DNA of 64,000 nucleotides from Seiridium cupressi (lineage: Eukaryota; Ascomycota; Sordariomycetes; Amphisphaeriales; Sporocadaceae). Position 1 is the first letter of the stretch. Each line of letters starts with the position of its first letter. The translations under genes were made by a program, and so were the position numbers. The notes beneath the pieces are model-generated. The model was not told the origin of the DNA. It saw only the letters and a list, made by a program, of their open reading frames with translations, and ran no database searches. Positions 37,601 through 48,726 of the stretch are shown here, one piece after another. The stretch spans positions 434,001-498,000 of the forward strand of contig JARVKI010000010.1 in the NCBI GenBank assembly GCA_036674765.1, written 5' to 3'.

Positions 37601-38899
37601 ATGGCGCGACTCAAAGTCCTGATTAGCGGTGGGGGTATCGCCGGCAACGCCCTTGCATTTTGGCTTTCGAAACTTGGCCATGATGTGACCGTTATCGAGC
37701 GATTTTCCGGCTTACGCGCCACGGGCCTACAGGTCGACCTACGCGGCCATGGCATCGAGGCCCTCAAGCGCATGGGGCTAGAGCAAGCGTATCGCGCCAG
37801 GTCACCGCCCGAGCAAGGTGTCCAGGTGGTTGACAAGGCGGGCCGCCGTCGTGCCTACTTCCCAGCAAATCGATCTGGGAAAGGATTGCAGAGCTTCACA
37901 ACGGACTGGGAGATTATGAGAGGGGATCTGTGTCACCTTATGTATGATGAGACGTGGGACCGGGCCAATTACATCTTCGACACCTCGATCGAGAGCTTTG
38001 AACAGGAAGGGACGGATAGCGAATCTGTCAAGGTCCGATTCAGTGACGGCAGGACCGAGAGATTCGATCTCATTGTCGGCGCCGACGGTCAAGGGTCGCG
38101 CACCCGCAAAATGATGCTCGGTTCCGGCAACCACGATGGCCTATACCCGATACAAGGCCAATACATAGCCTACTTTACCATGCCGCGGCCAATGAAGCAG
38201 GGAGAAGAATACATGGCTACGCAGTATATGGCCACGGGAAGGAGGGGCATCATGATTCGAAGAGCTCACCCGGATGAAGTTCAAGTGTATCTTGGATGCA
38301 CGACCGACTCTGAGAAGCTCAAGAACATCCGTAGGGGTGACGCAGAGGCCGAGAAACAGGCTCTCGCCGATATCATGCGCGGTGCGGGATGGGAGACGGA
38401 GGAGATCGTCGAGGCCATGATGACTGCCGACGCCTTCTACTGCGAGCGCATGGGCGTGGTCAAGCTGGACTCTTGGGGCCGAGGCTCTGTCGTGCTCGTC
38501 GGCGACGCTGCTTACTGTCCTACGGCCAACACGGGCATGGGCACCACTTCGGCCATAGTGGGCGCTTATATCCTAGCTGGAGAAATTGGCAGATACTGCG
38601 GTCACTCGAGCACGTGGGGGGCTGACAAAGCCGTTGACGATGTCAAAAGAGATGGTAATGGTCTCAAGGCTGCGCTCAAAGCCTACAACCAGAAATTCAA
38701 GCCTTTCATGGACCAGGTACAGAAAGGCGTCCCAGAAGACCCTCCAGGTACCGTGCCGTCATCAGCTCTCGGCATTGCTGTCGCTCACTTGTTCTTTGGG
38801 ATAGCCTCCCTCCTGAGGCTGAATATTTTTGGGTGGTTCTTGAAAGAGGAGGTCAAGAACTGGGACTTGCCAGATTACAAGGAATTGGCACAAATCTAG
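37601..38899 (+). CDS. FAD-dependent monooxygenase (PHBH-like, FAD-binding_3)
   Basis: This intronless 432-aa gene encodes a class A flavoprotein hydroxylase that would use NAD(P)H and O2 to hydroxylate an aromatic or polyketide-like substrate. The Rossmann motif is at the N-terminus (VLISGGGIAGNALAFWL). The DG motif (LIVGADGQGSRTR) is near residue 160 and the GD motif (VVLVGDAAYCPTANTG) near residue 300. The C-terminus has a hydrophobic segment (ALGIAVAHLFFGIASLLRL) that could attach it to membranes. The overall shape resembles TetX-type enzymes. The substrate cannot be read from the sequence. The nearby regulator, EthD protein and P450 suggest a common pathway. Confidence 0.92.
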   Translation: MARLKVLISGGGIAGNALAFWLSKLGHDVTVIERFSGLRATGLQVDLRGHGIEALKRMGLEQAYRARSPPEQGVQVVDKAGRRRAYFPANRSGKGLQSFTTDWEIMRGDLCHLMYDETWDRANYIFDTSIESFEQEGTDSESVKVRFSDGRTERFDLIVGADGQGSRTRKMMLGSGNHDGLYPIQGQYIAYFTMPRPMKQGEEYMATQYMATGRRGIMIRRAHPDEVQVYLGCTTDSEKLKNIRRGDAEAEKQALADIMRGAGWETEEIVEAMMTADAFYCERMGVVKLDSWGRGSVVLVGDAAYCPTANTGMGTTSAIVGAYILAGEIGRYCGHSSTWGADKAVDDVKRDGNGLKAALKAYNQKFKPFMDQVQKGVPEDPPGTVPSSALGIAVAHLFFGIASLLRLNIFGWFLKEEVKNWDLPDYKELAQI

Positions 38900-39504
38900 A
38901 TTAGGGTTATGCTTGGAGTATTAGGTCCTTTTGGTATATAGCGTGTTATTCTCGACTCATATGTTTAAGTGTTTTAACCTGTACGATAGCTCCTCGTGTA
39001 AGAGTCAATACGGGTCGTATCAATAGAATATAGATGGTATTGGTGTCGATGCAAAAGCAGCACATCATAAAACACTGAACTCAGGCGACACCTCGGCCAT
39101 TTCACATCACATTAAGTAAGAACACTGGCATTATCAACAAAAACCATCTGTAATCCCCTTCTCGCGGCCAACGCGCTGGCACTGTATTGTTCATAACTAA
39201 CATCCGGCTAGGTGGGCATATACGGAGAAAACAGGAATACTAGGCCAAATGCAAAGGGAACGCCGGCGACGGTTGGCATTATGCAATAAGCAGGTGGCTA
39301 TGCGGTGCAAGTGAAGATGAGCAGGTCGATAGACATCATCCGCACTGCAGTAATAAGGTGCGGGCGCAGTCTCTCAGGCACAGGTCCCCAATCTCTTGAC
39401 ACGGATTAATAAGCCTCATAATAAAGAAACATCAGTATAGTCTAATCTCACAAGCCTTTTGGCTCGATATATAATGTTATTTTAACCTTATCCCCTCCCA
39501 AGCA
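38900..39504. other. Intergenic region between convergent genes
   Basis: It contains the 3' flanks of the monooxygenase and EthD genes. No gene is seen. Confidence 0.5.
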
Positions 39505-40092
39505 TCATTTAGACGTCACCAATGTCTCCCCCAAGACCACAACAGGCACTCTGTATTAATATAGAGTTAGCCGCCAATTTATCAAAACCACTCCCGACTC
39601 AGCTGTCTTCAGGATATGGTCTTGTCCATGATCGAACATCCCTCGGAACGACTGTCCGTGGCAGCAATGGTGCAGAACGAAAGGGCAAGCTATCTGCCTG
39701 AGTTCTGCACACGGCTCTCTGGGGGACACTTACCGTGAGCGATCAAGAAATTTCTCCTCGTCAGCGGCGATGCGCTCAGCGTTCTCAGGCTTCTGCATGA
39801 TGCCTATGAAGGTTTGGAAGGCCGAGACATCCTCAAAAGTCAGCTCCGCGAAGGCGTCGTAGTCGAAATCAACCTGAGTCCCTATAAGGACCGTAGCTGG
39901 GTTTTGAGCGTTGCGCTCGGTATCGCCCTGGCCCTCGGTGCGATGGATATAGCGGCGCGTATGAGAGAGCGGGAAATGCGCACCGGAAAGTTCCTTCACC
40001 AAGGGTACGTGCGAGCCCTCATAATGCGCTCTGAACTGCTCTGGGGTTGTTCCAGGCTTGCGGTAAGCAAAGATGAGAACAGAGTGGGTCAT
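39505..40092 (-). CDS. EthD-domain protein, two exons, 134 aa
   Basis: Exons 40092-39734 and 39550-39505 join across a 183-bp intron (GTAAGT donor, AATACAG acceptor) in phase. The second exon supplies the family's C-terminal strand (VPVVVLGETLVTSK). EthD proteins are small dimeric ferredoxin-like alpha/beta-barrels (Dabb superfamily). They include decarboxylases and cyclases that often sit beside polyketide-tailoring enzymes. Typical features here are FAYRKPGTTPEQFRAHYEGS at the start and the HVPLVKEL segment. Its exact reaction is not evident. Its place between a flavin monooxygenase and a P450 fits a tailoring role. An 8-bp tandem repeat sits 23 bp upstream of the ATG. Confidence 0.88.
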
Positions 40093-40114
40093 GGCGATAA
40101 AGTGATGAAGTACA

Positions 40115-40186
40115 GAAAAGGTGAAAAGGTGAAAAGGCGAAAAAGTGAAAAAGTAAAAAAGTTAAAAAGTAAAAAAGTGAAAAAGA
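40115..40186. repeat. Tandem repeat, nine 8-bp units
   Basis: Nine consecutive 8-bp units go from gaaaaggt through gaaaaagt to aaaaaagt. Most differences are G-to-A changes, so the array becomes more A-rich to the right. On the minus strand it is a pyrimidine tract directly 5' of the EthD start codon, probably in its leader or core promoter. Confidence 0.9.
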
Positions 40187-41142
40187 TGGCGCGGAGCTAT
40201 TATTAATGATAGCTGAAAAGTTCGAATAGGTTATTCTCCTTTAGAAAGCCTGGTATGGAGTAAAGGGTCGGACTGCTAGACATGTAAAGGGACTAACTAG
40301 GTAGACTAGTTAGCTGCTAGTTGTATAAGAGCCCCAACTACAAGCTTTGATTGCGGCATTGCCACTTTGTATATCTGTCGGGGAGTTTGCGTGCGATTTA
40401 GTTAGAATCATTATTATATAATATACCGCATTTGGATTTATATGTAAGATTTGAGAAGATGGTAGAAAACACCCTAATACTGTATTTATTTTACCGTATC
40501 TCGTTGTCATCTATTTCAGCGTACTAAAAATAGGCCTCAATTTATAAACACGCTAGGCGGAGGATTTTCGGACAAGTTTAGTTTGAATTTGGGGATAGGC
40601 ATGTTGATAAGGATCTACTCGCAGGTATGCGTTGTGATTACTATGGGAAACTCCGCTGCCTGCCGTACGAAGAGGAAAGACCAGCCTTTCGGGGTCCTCG
40701 TACTTGGTGGGTGGCCGAGTGTGGGGTGGTAGAAATGTCGTAATACCCTACACAACTAATGCACCACTTGTCTTGGTCAGGGTATATTGGCACAATCTCT
40801 ACTTCAGGTGATGGAGAGGGGCGGCCCACTTGTCAGTCAATATAAATGTACCAGTGAGGAGCTGTAGCGATGTAGCACATGTGTAACGTCAGGCAGGAAG
40901 CTAGGCAAAGGAGCCCTGGAGTGCAACCCATTGACGTAGTTGTCATCTGTCATTTTACCACCACTACACCCCCCACATTGAATGCGCAAGCAGATAAACA
41001 TGCATCTCTACCGCATTTCGAACACCTTAGGCTCTGGCTCTCTTGTTCATACAAATACCTCCATGTCTAAGCACGTGTGGTGCTCTGTGACCGTATCAAT
41101 ACCGGCTATACTTGACTCGTCTCATTGTGTGTTAAATACCGA
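40187..41142. other. Intergenic region between divergent EthD and P450 genes
   Basis: It is A+T-rich around 40380-40500. No gene is seen. The divergent arrangement could share control elements, but I recognise no specific site. Confidence 0.5.
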
Positions 41143-43238
41143 ATGACGAGTACGACTGCTAACTCCACAATGAGTGAACTCAGCTACCTTGCGCTTTACG
41201 CAGCTTTGTTCGGTGTCGTGGTCCATCTCGGCGTGTTCATCACAGGCGAATGGCATCTTCGAGTTGCCGGGGTTGTGACAATTCATTCACTGGTCTTGGC
41301 TCTTATGGCATTCTGGTCTTCGGAGCCTATCCCGAAAGCTCTGCTTTTCATCTTCGTATTATTTTCTTCCTATTTACTCGGCCTATTTGGTAGCATTACT
41401 GTATACCGTCTCTTTTTTCACCGGCTCCGACGCTTCCCTGGGCCACGGCTGGCTGCCTTGACCAAGTTATGGCACGTGTATCAGTGTCGAGACTCTCGCA
41501 ACCACATGGTGCTTGATGATTTGCACAAGCAGTATGGAACTTTCGTAAGGACTGGTAAGGATTATCTCTAGGTGAAATCACGCCCGGGATGGAGTCATTC
41601 GGCTAACACATGGGCCATTGAAATAGGACCAGAAGAAATTACCATTTATCATCCTGGAGTCTTTGAATTCATGGACGGCTCAGGGAATCACAATACCAAA
41701 GCAGAATGGTATGATTTGATCCACCCGCTCATTTCCCCCGTTTTCTCTCGCACATCAGAAGATCATCGGGTTCGGCGGCAGATCTGGAACCAAGCTTTAT
41801 CCCACAAAGGTAGGATTATACGTTTACTTCCGCTCTTTGACCAGACACACTTATAGATACTTGATTAACGGTAACTAATTAGCTATACAAGATTATCTAC
41901 CACGTATTACTGCACAAGTGGACGTTCTTGAGCAGGTTATCTCAACCTACGGCACTCAACCAGTGCCATTGAACGACGTGATGATGTGGTTTGCATTTGA
42001 CTCAATGGGTGAATTTGCTTTCAATCAGAGTTTCGATATGATGAAGACAGGAAAATGGCATGAGATCATCAAACAGCAGCGGTCTGCGCTCTCGCTCTTG
42101 GGGCCCATGAACCCAGCCGTTTGGGCCATGCGATTTGGCTTTGCTTTCGCCCCATTTGTTCCTGCTGTACGTGCTTGGACGGGAATGATCCAGTTCTGCG
42201 AAAAGTGCGTCAAAAGGCGTCTACAGGTAAACGTCATTCTTCATCATAATGCAGCACCAGGATACTTTGTTTTCTCTCTGATAATTGCATTGCGCTGACT
42301 TGGTATTGGGCTATCTCCAGACTTCTCCAGAGCTTCCCGATGTGGCTCACTGGCTGATCAAGGAGTATGAGTCGACCGAGGCTGAGACAACCAAGAAAGA
42401 GAGAGAAAACCTGCTCGTTGGTAACGCAGCTACCGTCATTGTGGGTGGGAGGTAAGTGAACCACCTCTTTCCCGAACTTGGCATAAACACAAGAGCCATA
42501 CGCTCGTTTCTCACGCTCGCTGATATGTTTGCAGCGATACTATTGGTCCAAGTTTGATCTCGATTTTCTATTTCCTTGCCCTTTATCCAGAGTACGCCGA
42601 TGGTATCTTCCATGAGATCGACACAGTCGATATCTCAGACATGACGTTGCTGGCGAAATTGCCACTTCTCAACGGTTTCATCAACGAGGCTATGCGTCTC
42701 ATCCCCGCCGCCTTAACTATGGGCACCCGCATTACTCCGCCTGAAGGTTTGGAGATTGACGGAACATGGATCCCAGGTGGCACCAGAATTGCAGGACCTA
42801 GATATACCATCTTCCGAAGTAAGATCCCTCCGGCCAGTACATATAGCAGAGCATACCTGACTCGCGGCTGTATCAGTGGAAAGAGCTTTCGTGCAACCTC
42901 TGGAATTCATTCCTGAGCGATGGCACAGACGTCCGGAACTAGTCAGAGACAAGCAAGCCTTTGCTCCCTTTGGGGTTGGTACGTATCCTCAAGATTCACC
43001 AGTCTATCGCATTGGTTACATCAGGCAAGTTAACCAGCCTCATTGGTCAGGTAGTCGAGCATGCGTGGGAAAAGGCTTGGCCCTCACCCAAATTCGACTA
43101 GTGATAACAAAGCTGATGAAGCAGTATATTGTTTCCTTCTCGTCAGGCTGCTGCCCAGAATCAGTGGAGGGAGATATGCGTGATCAGCTGTCAGCACAAG
43201 TAGGTCGTGTGGATTTGATATTTAAGCCGAGAACTTGA
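41143..43238 (+). CDS. Cytochrome P450 monooxygenase, seven exons
   Basis: Exons are 41143-41554, 41627-41809, 41883-42226, 42321-42451, 42535-42818, 42877-42978 and 43051-43238, all phase-consistent, giving 547 aa. The N-terminus has two or three hydrophobic helices before the proline-rich hinge (RRFPGPRLAALTK), so it is ER-anchored. The I-helix region reads VIVGGSDTIGPS, the K-helix ExxR is EAMR (near residue 407), the PERW motif is FIPERW, and the haem loop is FAPFGVGSRACVGKG with the ligand Cys near residue 490. The last intron (42979-43050) splits the haem loop after its first conserved Gly. The multi-helix N-terminus and hinge resemble fungal P450s often annotated as tryprostatin-B-hydroxylase-like; the true substrate is unknown. 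Confidence 0.92.
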
Positions 43239-43569
43239 TGAGGTCCCAAGGTATAAGTTGATAGAATGGTTGAAGTAGTATGGCATGGTCTCTACTGGGA
43301 AGGACAGCTGCAATCGTCCCCGGCAGCAGCGAGACGACTAAGCGCGCATGGGCATCTCGTGGCTTGGACCGCATTGCGGCACATCGTGTTTACCTGAGTC
43401 TGCGAAGTAGCTTGTTGTTGTCCAATCTCTTATGCGGGTTTTGACGAGTGAATTGGGGACCTTGATAAAACAAGAACTCAATTCCAAATTAGTCCATCCT
43501 CACACGTCAAACAATCACACATCACGCACCACCTTTTTGCCACATCAACAATCACAAGCTTTGTCACAG

Positions 43570-43874
43570 GTAAGTCCATTTTGCACAGGACATCTGTGAA
43601 CTGTTACCCTCATCTCCGTCATTCTCCTCTGCCCCTTCATCGTACCAGTCGGCCCGGATGAGCACCAAGGCAACCCCGTTCATCGTTTCCTGCCTCACCT
43701 ATCCAATCGCATATCTCTTGAGGCAAATAGGACGCGTCTCCTCGGAGTCCAACAATGCGTTCTGGGATAGCTTCTATTGACAAACCCTTCTCGTCATCTT
43801 GAGCTGCCTCCATCTCTCCAAACACGTCAACATATCACCACACTTCAAATCTAACACCTTCATCATCCATACAG
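43570..43874 (+). other. Possible 5' UTR intron of the SANT-like gene
   Basis: A strong donor (CACAG|GTAAGT) at 43570 and an acceptor (ATACAG) ending at 43874 would remove 305 bp, leaving the ATG at 43912 close downstream. The CA-rich sequence before the donor looks like a fungal leader. RNA evidence would be needed. Confidence 0.35.
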
Positions 43875-43911
43875 AGCCCCAAACCACTAGCTCATCAAGA
43901 CAACGGACGAA

Positions 43912-44592
43912 ATGCCGAAGAAGAAGCAGGCTAAGACCGGCGATGAGGCCACTGACGGTAGTGTCACCATCAGTGCGGCCGACGTCAGACTAATATCTGC
44001 CGTCTTCGCCAACGCAGCCAGATATGACTGGATCCAGTGGAACGTGAACTGGCAGAAGACCACAGACGATCTCAACTCGTCCAGCATCCGATCTGTCAAG
44101 GAACGATTCCGAGCAAGTGAGTTCCCCATTTCATCTTAATTACACACCACCCGAATTTTCCCAAGTCGGGTGCCATTCTCGTTGTCGCCTTTGTTTCTTT
44201 GAGCGGAGGATTACATGCAACGGACAAAACTGATCATTTTCCATCTAGTGTCTGCCAAGCATGGCTGGTTCACTGTTGAGGGCCAGGCCCCTCAGGGAGC
44301 TGAAGCTACCGACACTCCGATGAGAGTCGCCAAGCCCCGAGCACGCCGCAATCGCAAGAAGCAGCCTGAGACTACCGAAGAGACTTCAGAAGAGCATCCC
44401 AGCAAGAGACGCCGAATCGAGGTTAAGACGGAGACCCCGACTGTCAATTACGGCCATGAGTACGGGTATGAGTTCAATCAGACCTCGACTGCCGATTACG
44501 GCCATGAGGACGAGGATGAGCTCATGGATGCCCCGGATGGATCGGGTGGTTGGGGCGACCCCATGATTGCTCAGTACTTTGAGAACAACTAG
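43912..44592 (+). CDS. Small nuclear SANT/Myb-like protein
   Basis: Exons 43912-44116 and 44249-44592 join in phase (GTGAGT donor, ATCTAG acceptor) and give 182 aa. The first 80 residues form a compact helical domain (AADVRLISAVFANAARYDW ... KERFRAMSAKHGWF). It resembles SANT/Myb-like domains found in many small fungal proteins and probably binds DNA or chromatin. Two basic patches (KPRARRNRKKQ and SKRRR) are likely nuclear signals. The acidic tail contains a partly duplicated motif (NYGHEYGYEFNQT and DYGHEDEDE). No partner or pathway is evident from its neighbours. Confidence 0.8.
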
Positions 44593-47500
44593 GACGCAAT
44601 CGTGTAGCCATGGAGATCATCACTGGAATAGTTGAGGACAGGAAGATATACTCCGTGGAGGAATGAGTTACCGCACAACGGTGGATCTGATCGGTTTGAG
44701 AGGAGTCATTAGGACTCGTTGTCGTCTCCTGCCGTTTCTAGAACTGGCCGAGTCTGTTGGTACGCAAAGTTGATAAGATATAATGGCAATTCTTTCATGC
44801 CAGGTCCGAACTTTTCTCCATCGCACATCGCTTCTGTAGATCACACCACGCATGACCAAGATTGAAGACCCTTCGAAAGAACTTTGGGAATGCGACTGAA
44901 GAAACCGACCTTCGGCACAATGATTTGGTCACCAAAAAGTCTCTGTCATGCTTGTTCGTCTTCTGAGACACCTCCATTCATGACGCGCTTACCATTTGCA
45001 GGTGATTTCTTTCCCACAACCTCGAGACGCGCTCTTGATTGTCTTCACTTCGAGCTTCATTGTATAGAAGCCACGACTGTAGGTCTCTGGCTTTCGCATA
45101 ACGCAGAGATCGGGCACCAAATCTAAAGTATCTATCTCTCTTCCCATTCTGCTTAGGATGTGGAAAGTCCTCCTGTTTCATTTTCTCAGGAAAACTGGGT
45201 GCTGATCTCGGTCGATGGCTTCTCTAGCGGTCAGCGCAGTGGATACCATACCTTTCTCGAGGAGCGCCAATTCATTGACACAGATAGCCTACCCCCAGAA
45301 CGAGGCATCATGGTCTTTAATCACGGCGCAGATCGAGTAATATGACCGCCTCGAATACATGGGCAGGAAACCCGTGTGGATCGGTTCGGTCGTTCTGTCT
45401 TCGGGGTCGATGGTGTCTCCATGCTTCGCTAGTCGTTCAGAGTGGCACATAAGGAGATCTGAGTCGTTTTCGCCTGACTGTTAGTCGTGGATTCAATACT
45501 TCTATAGATACCGAAGACTTCAGATCTTCGCCGTGGACATAGATTACTCATATTCAAACTGTTTTGGTGCAGCCTAGAAAAGCAAGTTGCTGTCAGCTCG
45601 GCGAGTTAGTTACGATAAGAGCCCGTGGTCCTTCCACGCAGCCGTCGCTCAGGTAAGAAAACGAGGACACTGGTGCTAAACAGACTGTTTGGGTAGAGGA
45701 ATAAGTTCCGAGGTCGAGATTCGTTATTAGAATTTTCATCAATTCCTTAGATGGCTCTGCTCGATCGGCCGCATGTTGGGGAAAGAGCAATAGGGCAAGA
45801 AACTTACAAAGTTGGGCAGCACACTTTTGTATTTTCGTAGGTCTCGTACTTACACACATCTAGGATCTCTTACTTACTGGCGCTCTATAGATGCTAAACA
45901 CTTTCGGCGTATCATTGACCAATATAGTCATTTTCAAACTGATATCAGGCATCACGAATGTATCGGACCTACGAACGGAAGGTACAAGCAAATCAAAACC
46001 AACATGTGTGACAAGAGACGCGTTCATGTTCGTCCTTTGGGTTACCCGCAATGGCACCACTTCTCCCTTGCCACACAACACTCAAGCTCGAGGCTTGGAT
46101 TGGTCACCCTCTTGTAAGCAACCAAGGGGAGTAATGAGGGGGTAAAAGGGTGAGAGAATCTACGCAAAACAGACCAGGTACTTTCACCGGAATAGGCTCT
46201 AGTGCCTCCAGATCCATGAACGAGTACAAGTCAAATACACGGTGATCCTAGGCGCATAGACAAGGGTATAGAGCAGCGTCTTACCATCGGAGCTTTGCAT
46301 GTGTGTGTCAAGGCCGAAGCACCGGTCCTCGGTCTCAACCTGTCCCGGTAAGCTATGCAACCGTGTGTCACTTAGAGCGGCCGAATACATGGAGCTCGCT
46401 TTTGTGGTACAGCGGATCCCGGTAGGAGTTGCACGCCCCGTTTCCTTCGTATTTCAAACTAAACTTTGCATAGGTCATGAGCCACTATGGACTATATCTA
46501 GATTATGATCGACAGAAGCAACATACTACACTTACATTTTTATGAGATATGTATTGGTGTTGCTGCCATTTGGGATATTTGATTTCTCTGATAGGTAGCG
46601 ATTCGTCAAGACAAATCATTAGTGCTCCTCCATTAGGGTGTGGCTGACAGTGGGTAACTTCGGAATGATCCAGCAGCACCCCGGTGCGTCGTATGTAGTA
46701 TTCCAGGTTAGGAAGATTGAACCATGGGTCCAGAAATTCCGGAACCAGGGTAGACGAATCGGGGCACTACAGTCCTTGTCTAGTCAAGCCAAAAAGATTC
46801 GGGATTCAAAAAAAAGGAATGTAGTGGAAACTGACAGGCTTGATGGTCTTGACGGTCTTGACACAGATACATCATCATCGCATAAAGATGTGTCGGAGAA
46901 AGAAGGACCAGATACGAGCATGTCCTAAAGCGGTAGAGCAGTATTCGGCGTCCGTCACTTAGCTCCGGTAGTTAGATGGGATAAAGTAGATCCGCGACTC
47001 GAAAACAAGAAAGACGCTGTGTTCCTCATCTATGAAGTAGAGGATGTTGCCGTTGCGATATGCGAGCAAGTGGGATCGTTGTTGTGATTCATTTCGAGAG
47101 CGGGTGAATTGTATATCGGTAGGCAGGATGAGAAAACGTTAGAGTACATGCTAGTTAGTCTTCACACGTTATCTATAGCATGGCTAGACACCAGTCAATA
47201 CAGTAAGTCTTATGGCTAAGCCCAGTTCCGTAGGGGAGAGGCGCAAGAGGCACATCAGAGAACAAAGAGTTGACATTGATGATTGATTAAGTTGTTATTA
47301 CATGATGTTCTATAGGAGCTTAACCCCGACTCGAAAAATATTGACGAAGTCCTTTCACATTGCTATTTTATAAAGCCGAGCCGCGAAGGTGTCCAGTTTG
47401 TAGACCTGGTAGTGTTATTGTGCGACTTGAGCAAAGCCTCGAAGTAAGTTGAAGTTGACTTGAAGTCGGCCGAGATAATCCCTGGGGTAGTCGCGCTTCT

Positions 47501-48726
47501 AGCATCGTTGGATACGAGGTCGAGATCAGATTGATTGACCTGTGCATAGCGAGGGAGACAGCCCAAAAGGGCGCCGCTGCATGATGACCAAGTCCACTAA
47601 TTTTGGTAAGAGTTATCAAATAGACATCGACGCGATGGTGCATCATCGATCAGACATCGAATGTTATTCGGACTTAACATGAGATCAGTGGGCATTTGGT
47701 GTCGCCGTCGTGCTTTGCGACTGTGCAGGCGAATTCTCACCGCAGCGGACATGGGTCAGATGACGACGCGCGAAATCTAACTGTGGAAGCGGTTGGATGC
47801 CAAGGCTGCAGGACCCCAGGGCGCTCACCAAAAACCACCGAAGTCTCAGCCTTGGCAGTGCCGCAAGTTGAAATCAAGACTCTTCTTCGTCCAATTCCGT
47901 CGTCCTGGTTGTGGCTTCCATCCACTTTGTTTCATCTAAACATCGGCTCTTGTTAGGTTCCCATTGGCCCGTGAGCCCGGTGGACGGGGGCCTAGCCGCC
48001 TACAGGTGGGTCACTGGCGGGATTTATTCTCGAAACCGCTACGGAGGCTCGCATTAAGGCATCCTACAGAGTCATCGCGTCTATAGGCCCGGAAAAGACT
48101 GTCGACGCACCGGGTACCGTACGGGGCGATCTGCCCAACATGGACCGTGTTTGGACTCGACCCCCTGGCCGGGATACCAAAAACGTGGACGCGGCTCGGT
48201 GGGACCAACCCGACAGCTCAGCCGCCCTCACCTGCACCCCATGGTTCCTGCAGGGACAATCAAGGTCGGACGACATGCAATCATCCTCAAACAAACTGTG
48301 GTGATCATTATTTTCCATTTTCTCCGCGACTAGTCTTCTCCATCGACCGTTCGTACTACCGCTCTCCACAGCTGGGGCACGACGCTCGTCCAGACAAGTC
48401 GACTGCCTTCCGTATCCACCTTTCAGCCATGGGGGGTCCTTATGGGTGTAGTCGTTCAGGTCATGATCCTGGCATCGCCGTGGTAAGGTATTCTACGAGA
48501 TATCGTGTCTGCTGGTATTTAAGAACATGTCCTTCCCTCGCAACTGAATGTCTCTTTCTTGCTCACCATCACAAGCTCTTTCATCATTCTCTTGAACAGT
48601 CTTCTTCACATTCTCTTATTAAGCAGTGCTTAATCATTCTTTACACACGCTCCAAGCAGGCTTAGACCAATTTTCACCATCTTTCACCATCTTTCAATCT
48701 ACCAGAACTTTCAACCAATCTTCACA
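44593..48726. other. Gene-poor region, about 4.1 kb
   Basis: I find no gene I can support. Frames on both strands are under 175 codons, without domain signs or consistent splice joins. The likeliest coding piece is 46638-46928 (+), with a charged segment and a short repeat (DRLDGLDGLDTD), but it lacks a clear ATG or acceptor. No transposon termini or long repeats were noticed. The right end is the promoter of the pectate lyase gene. Confidence 0.4.
48516..48523 (+). promoter_or_regulatory. TATA-like element upstream of pectate lyase
   Basis: tatttaag lies about 205 bp before the ATG at 48727, followed by a CT-rich leader containing a direct repeat of ttcaccatct. Confidence 0.4.

Noticed and set aside
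39814..40206. Lysine-rich 130-codon frame on the plus strand
   Set aside because: It is antisense to the EthD gene, and its basic end is only the translated 8-bp repeat.
48147..48665. 172-codon frame upstream of pectate lyase
   Set aside because: It overlaps the TATA-like site and leader of the lyase gene and has no protein-like pattern.
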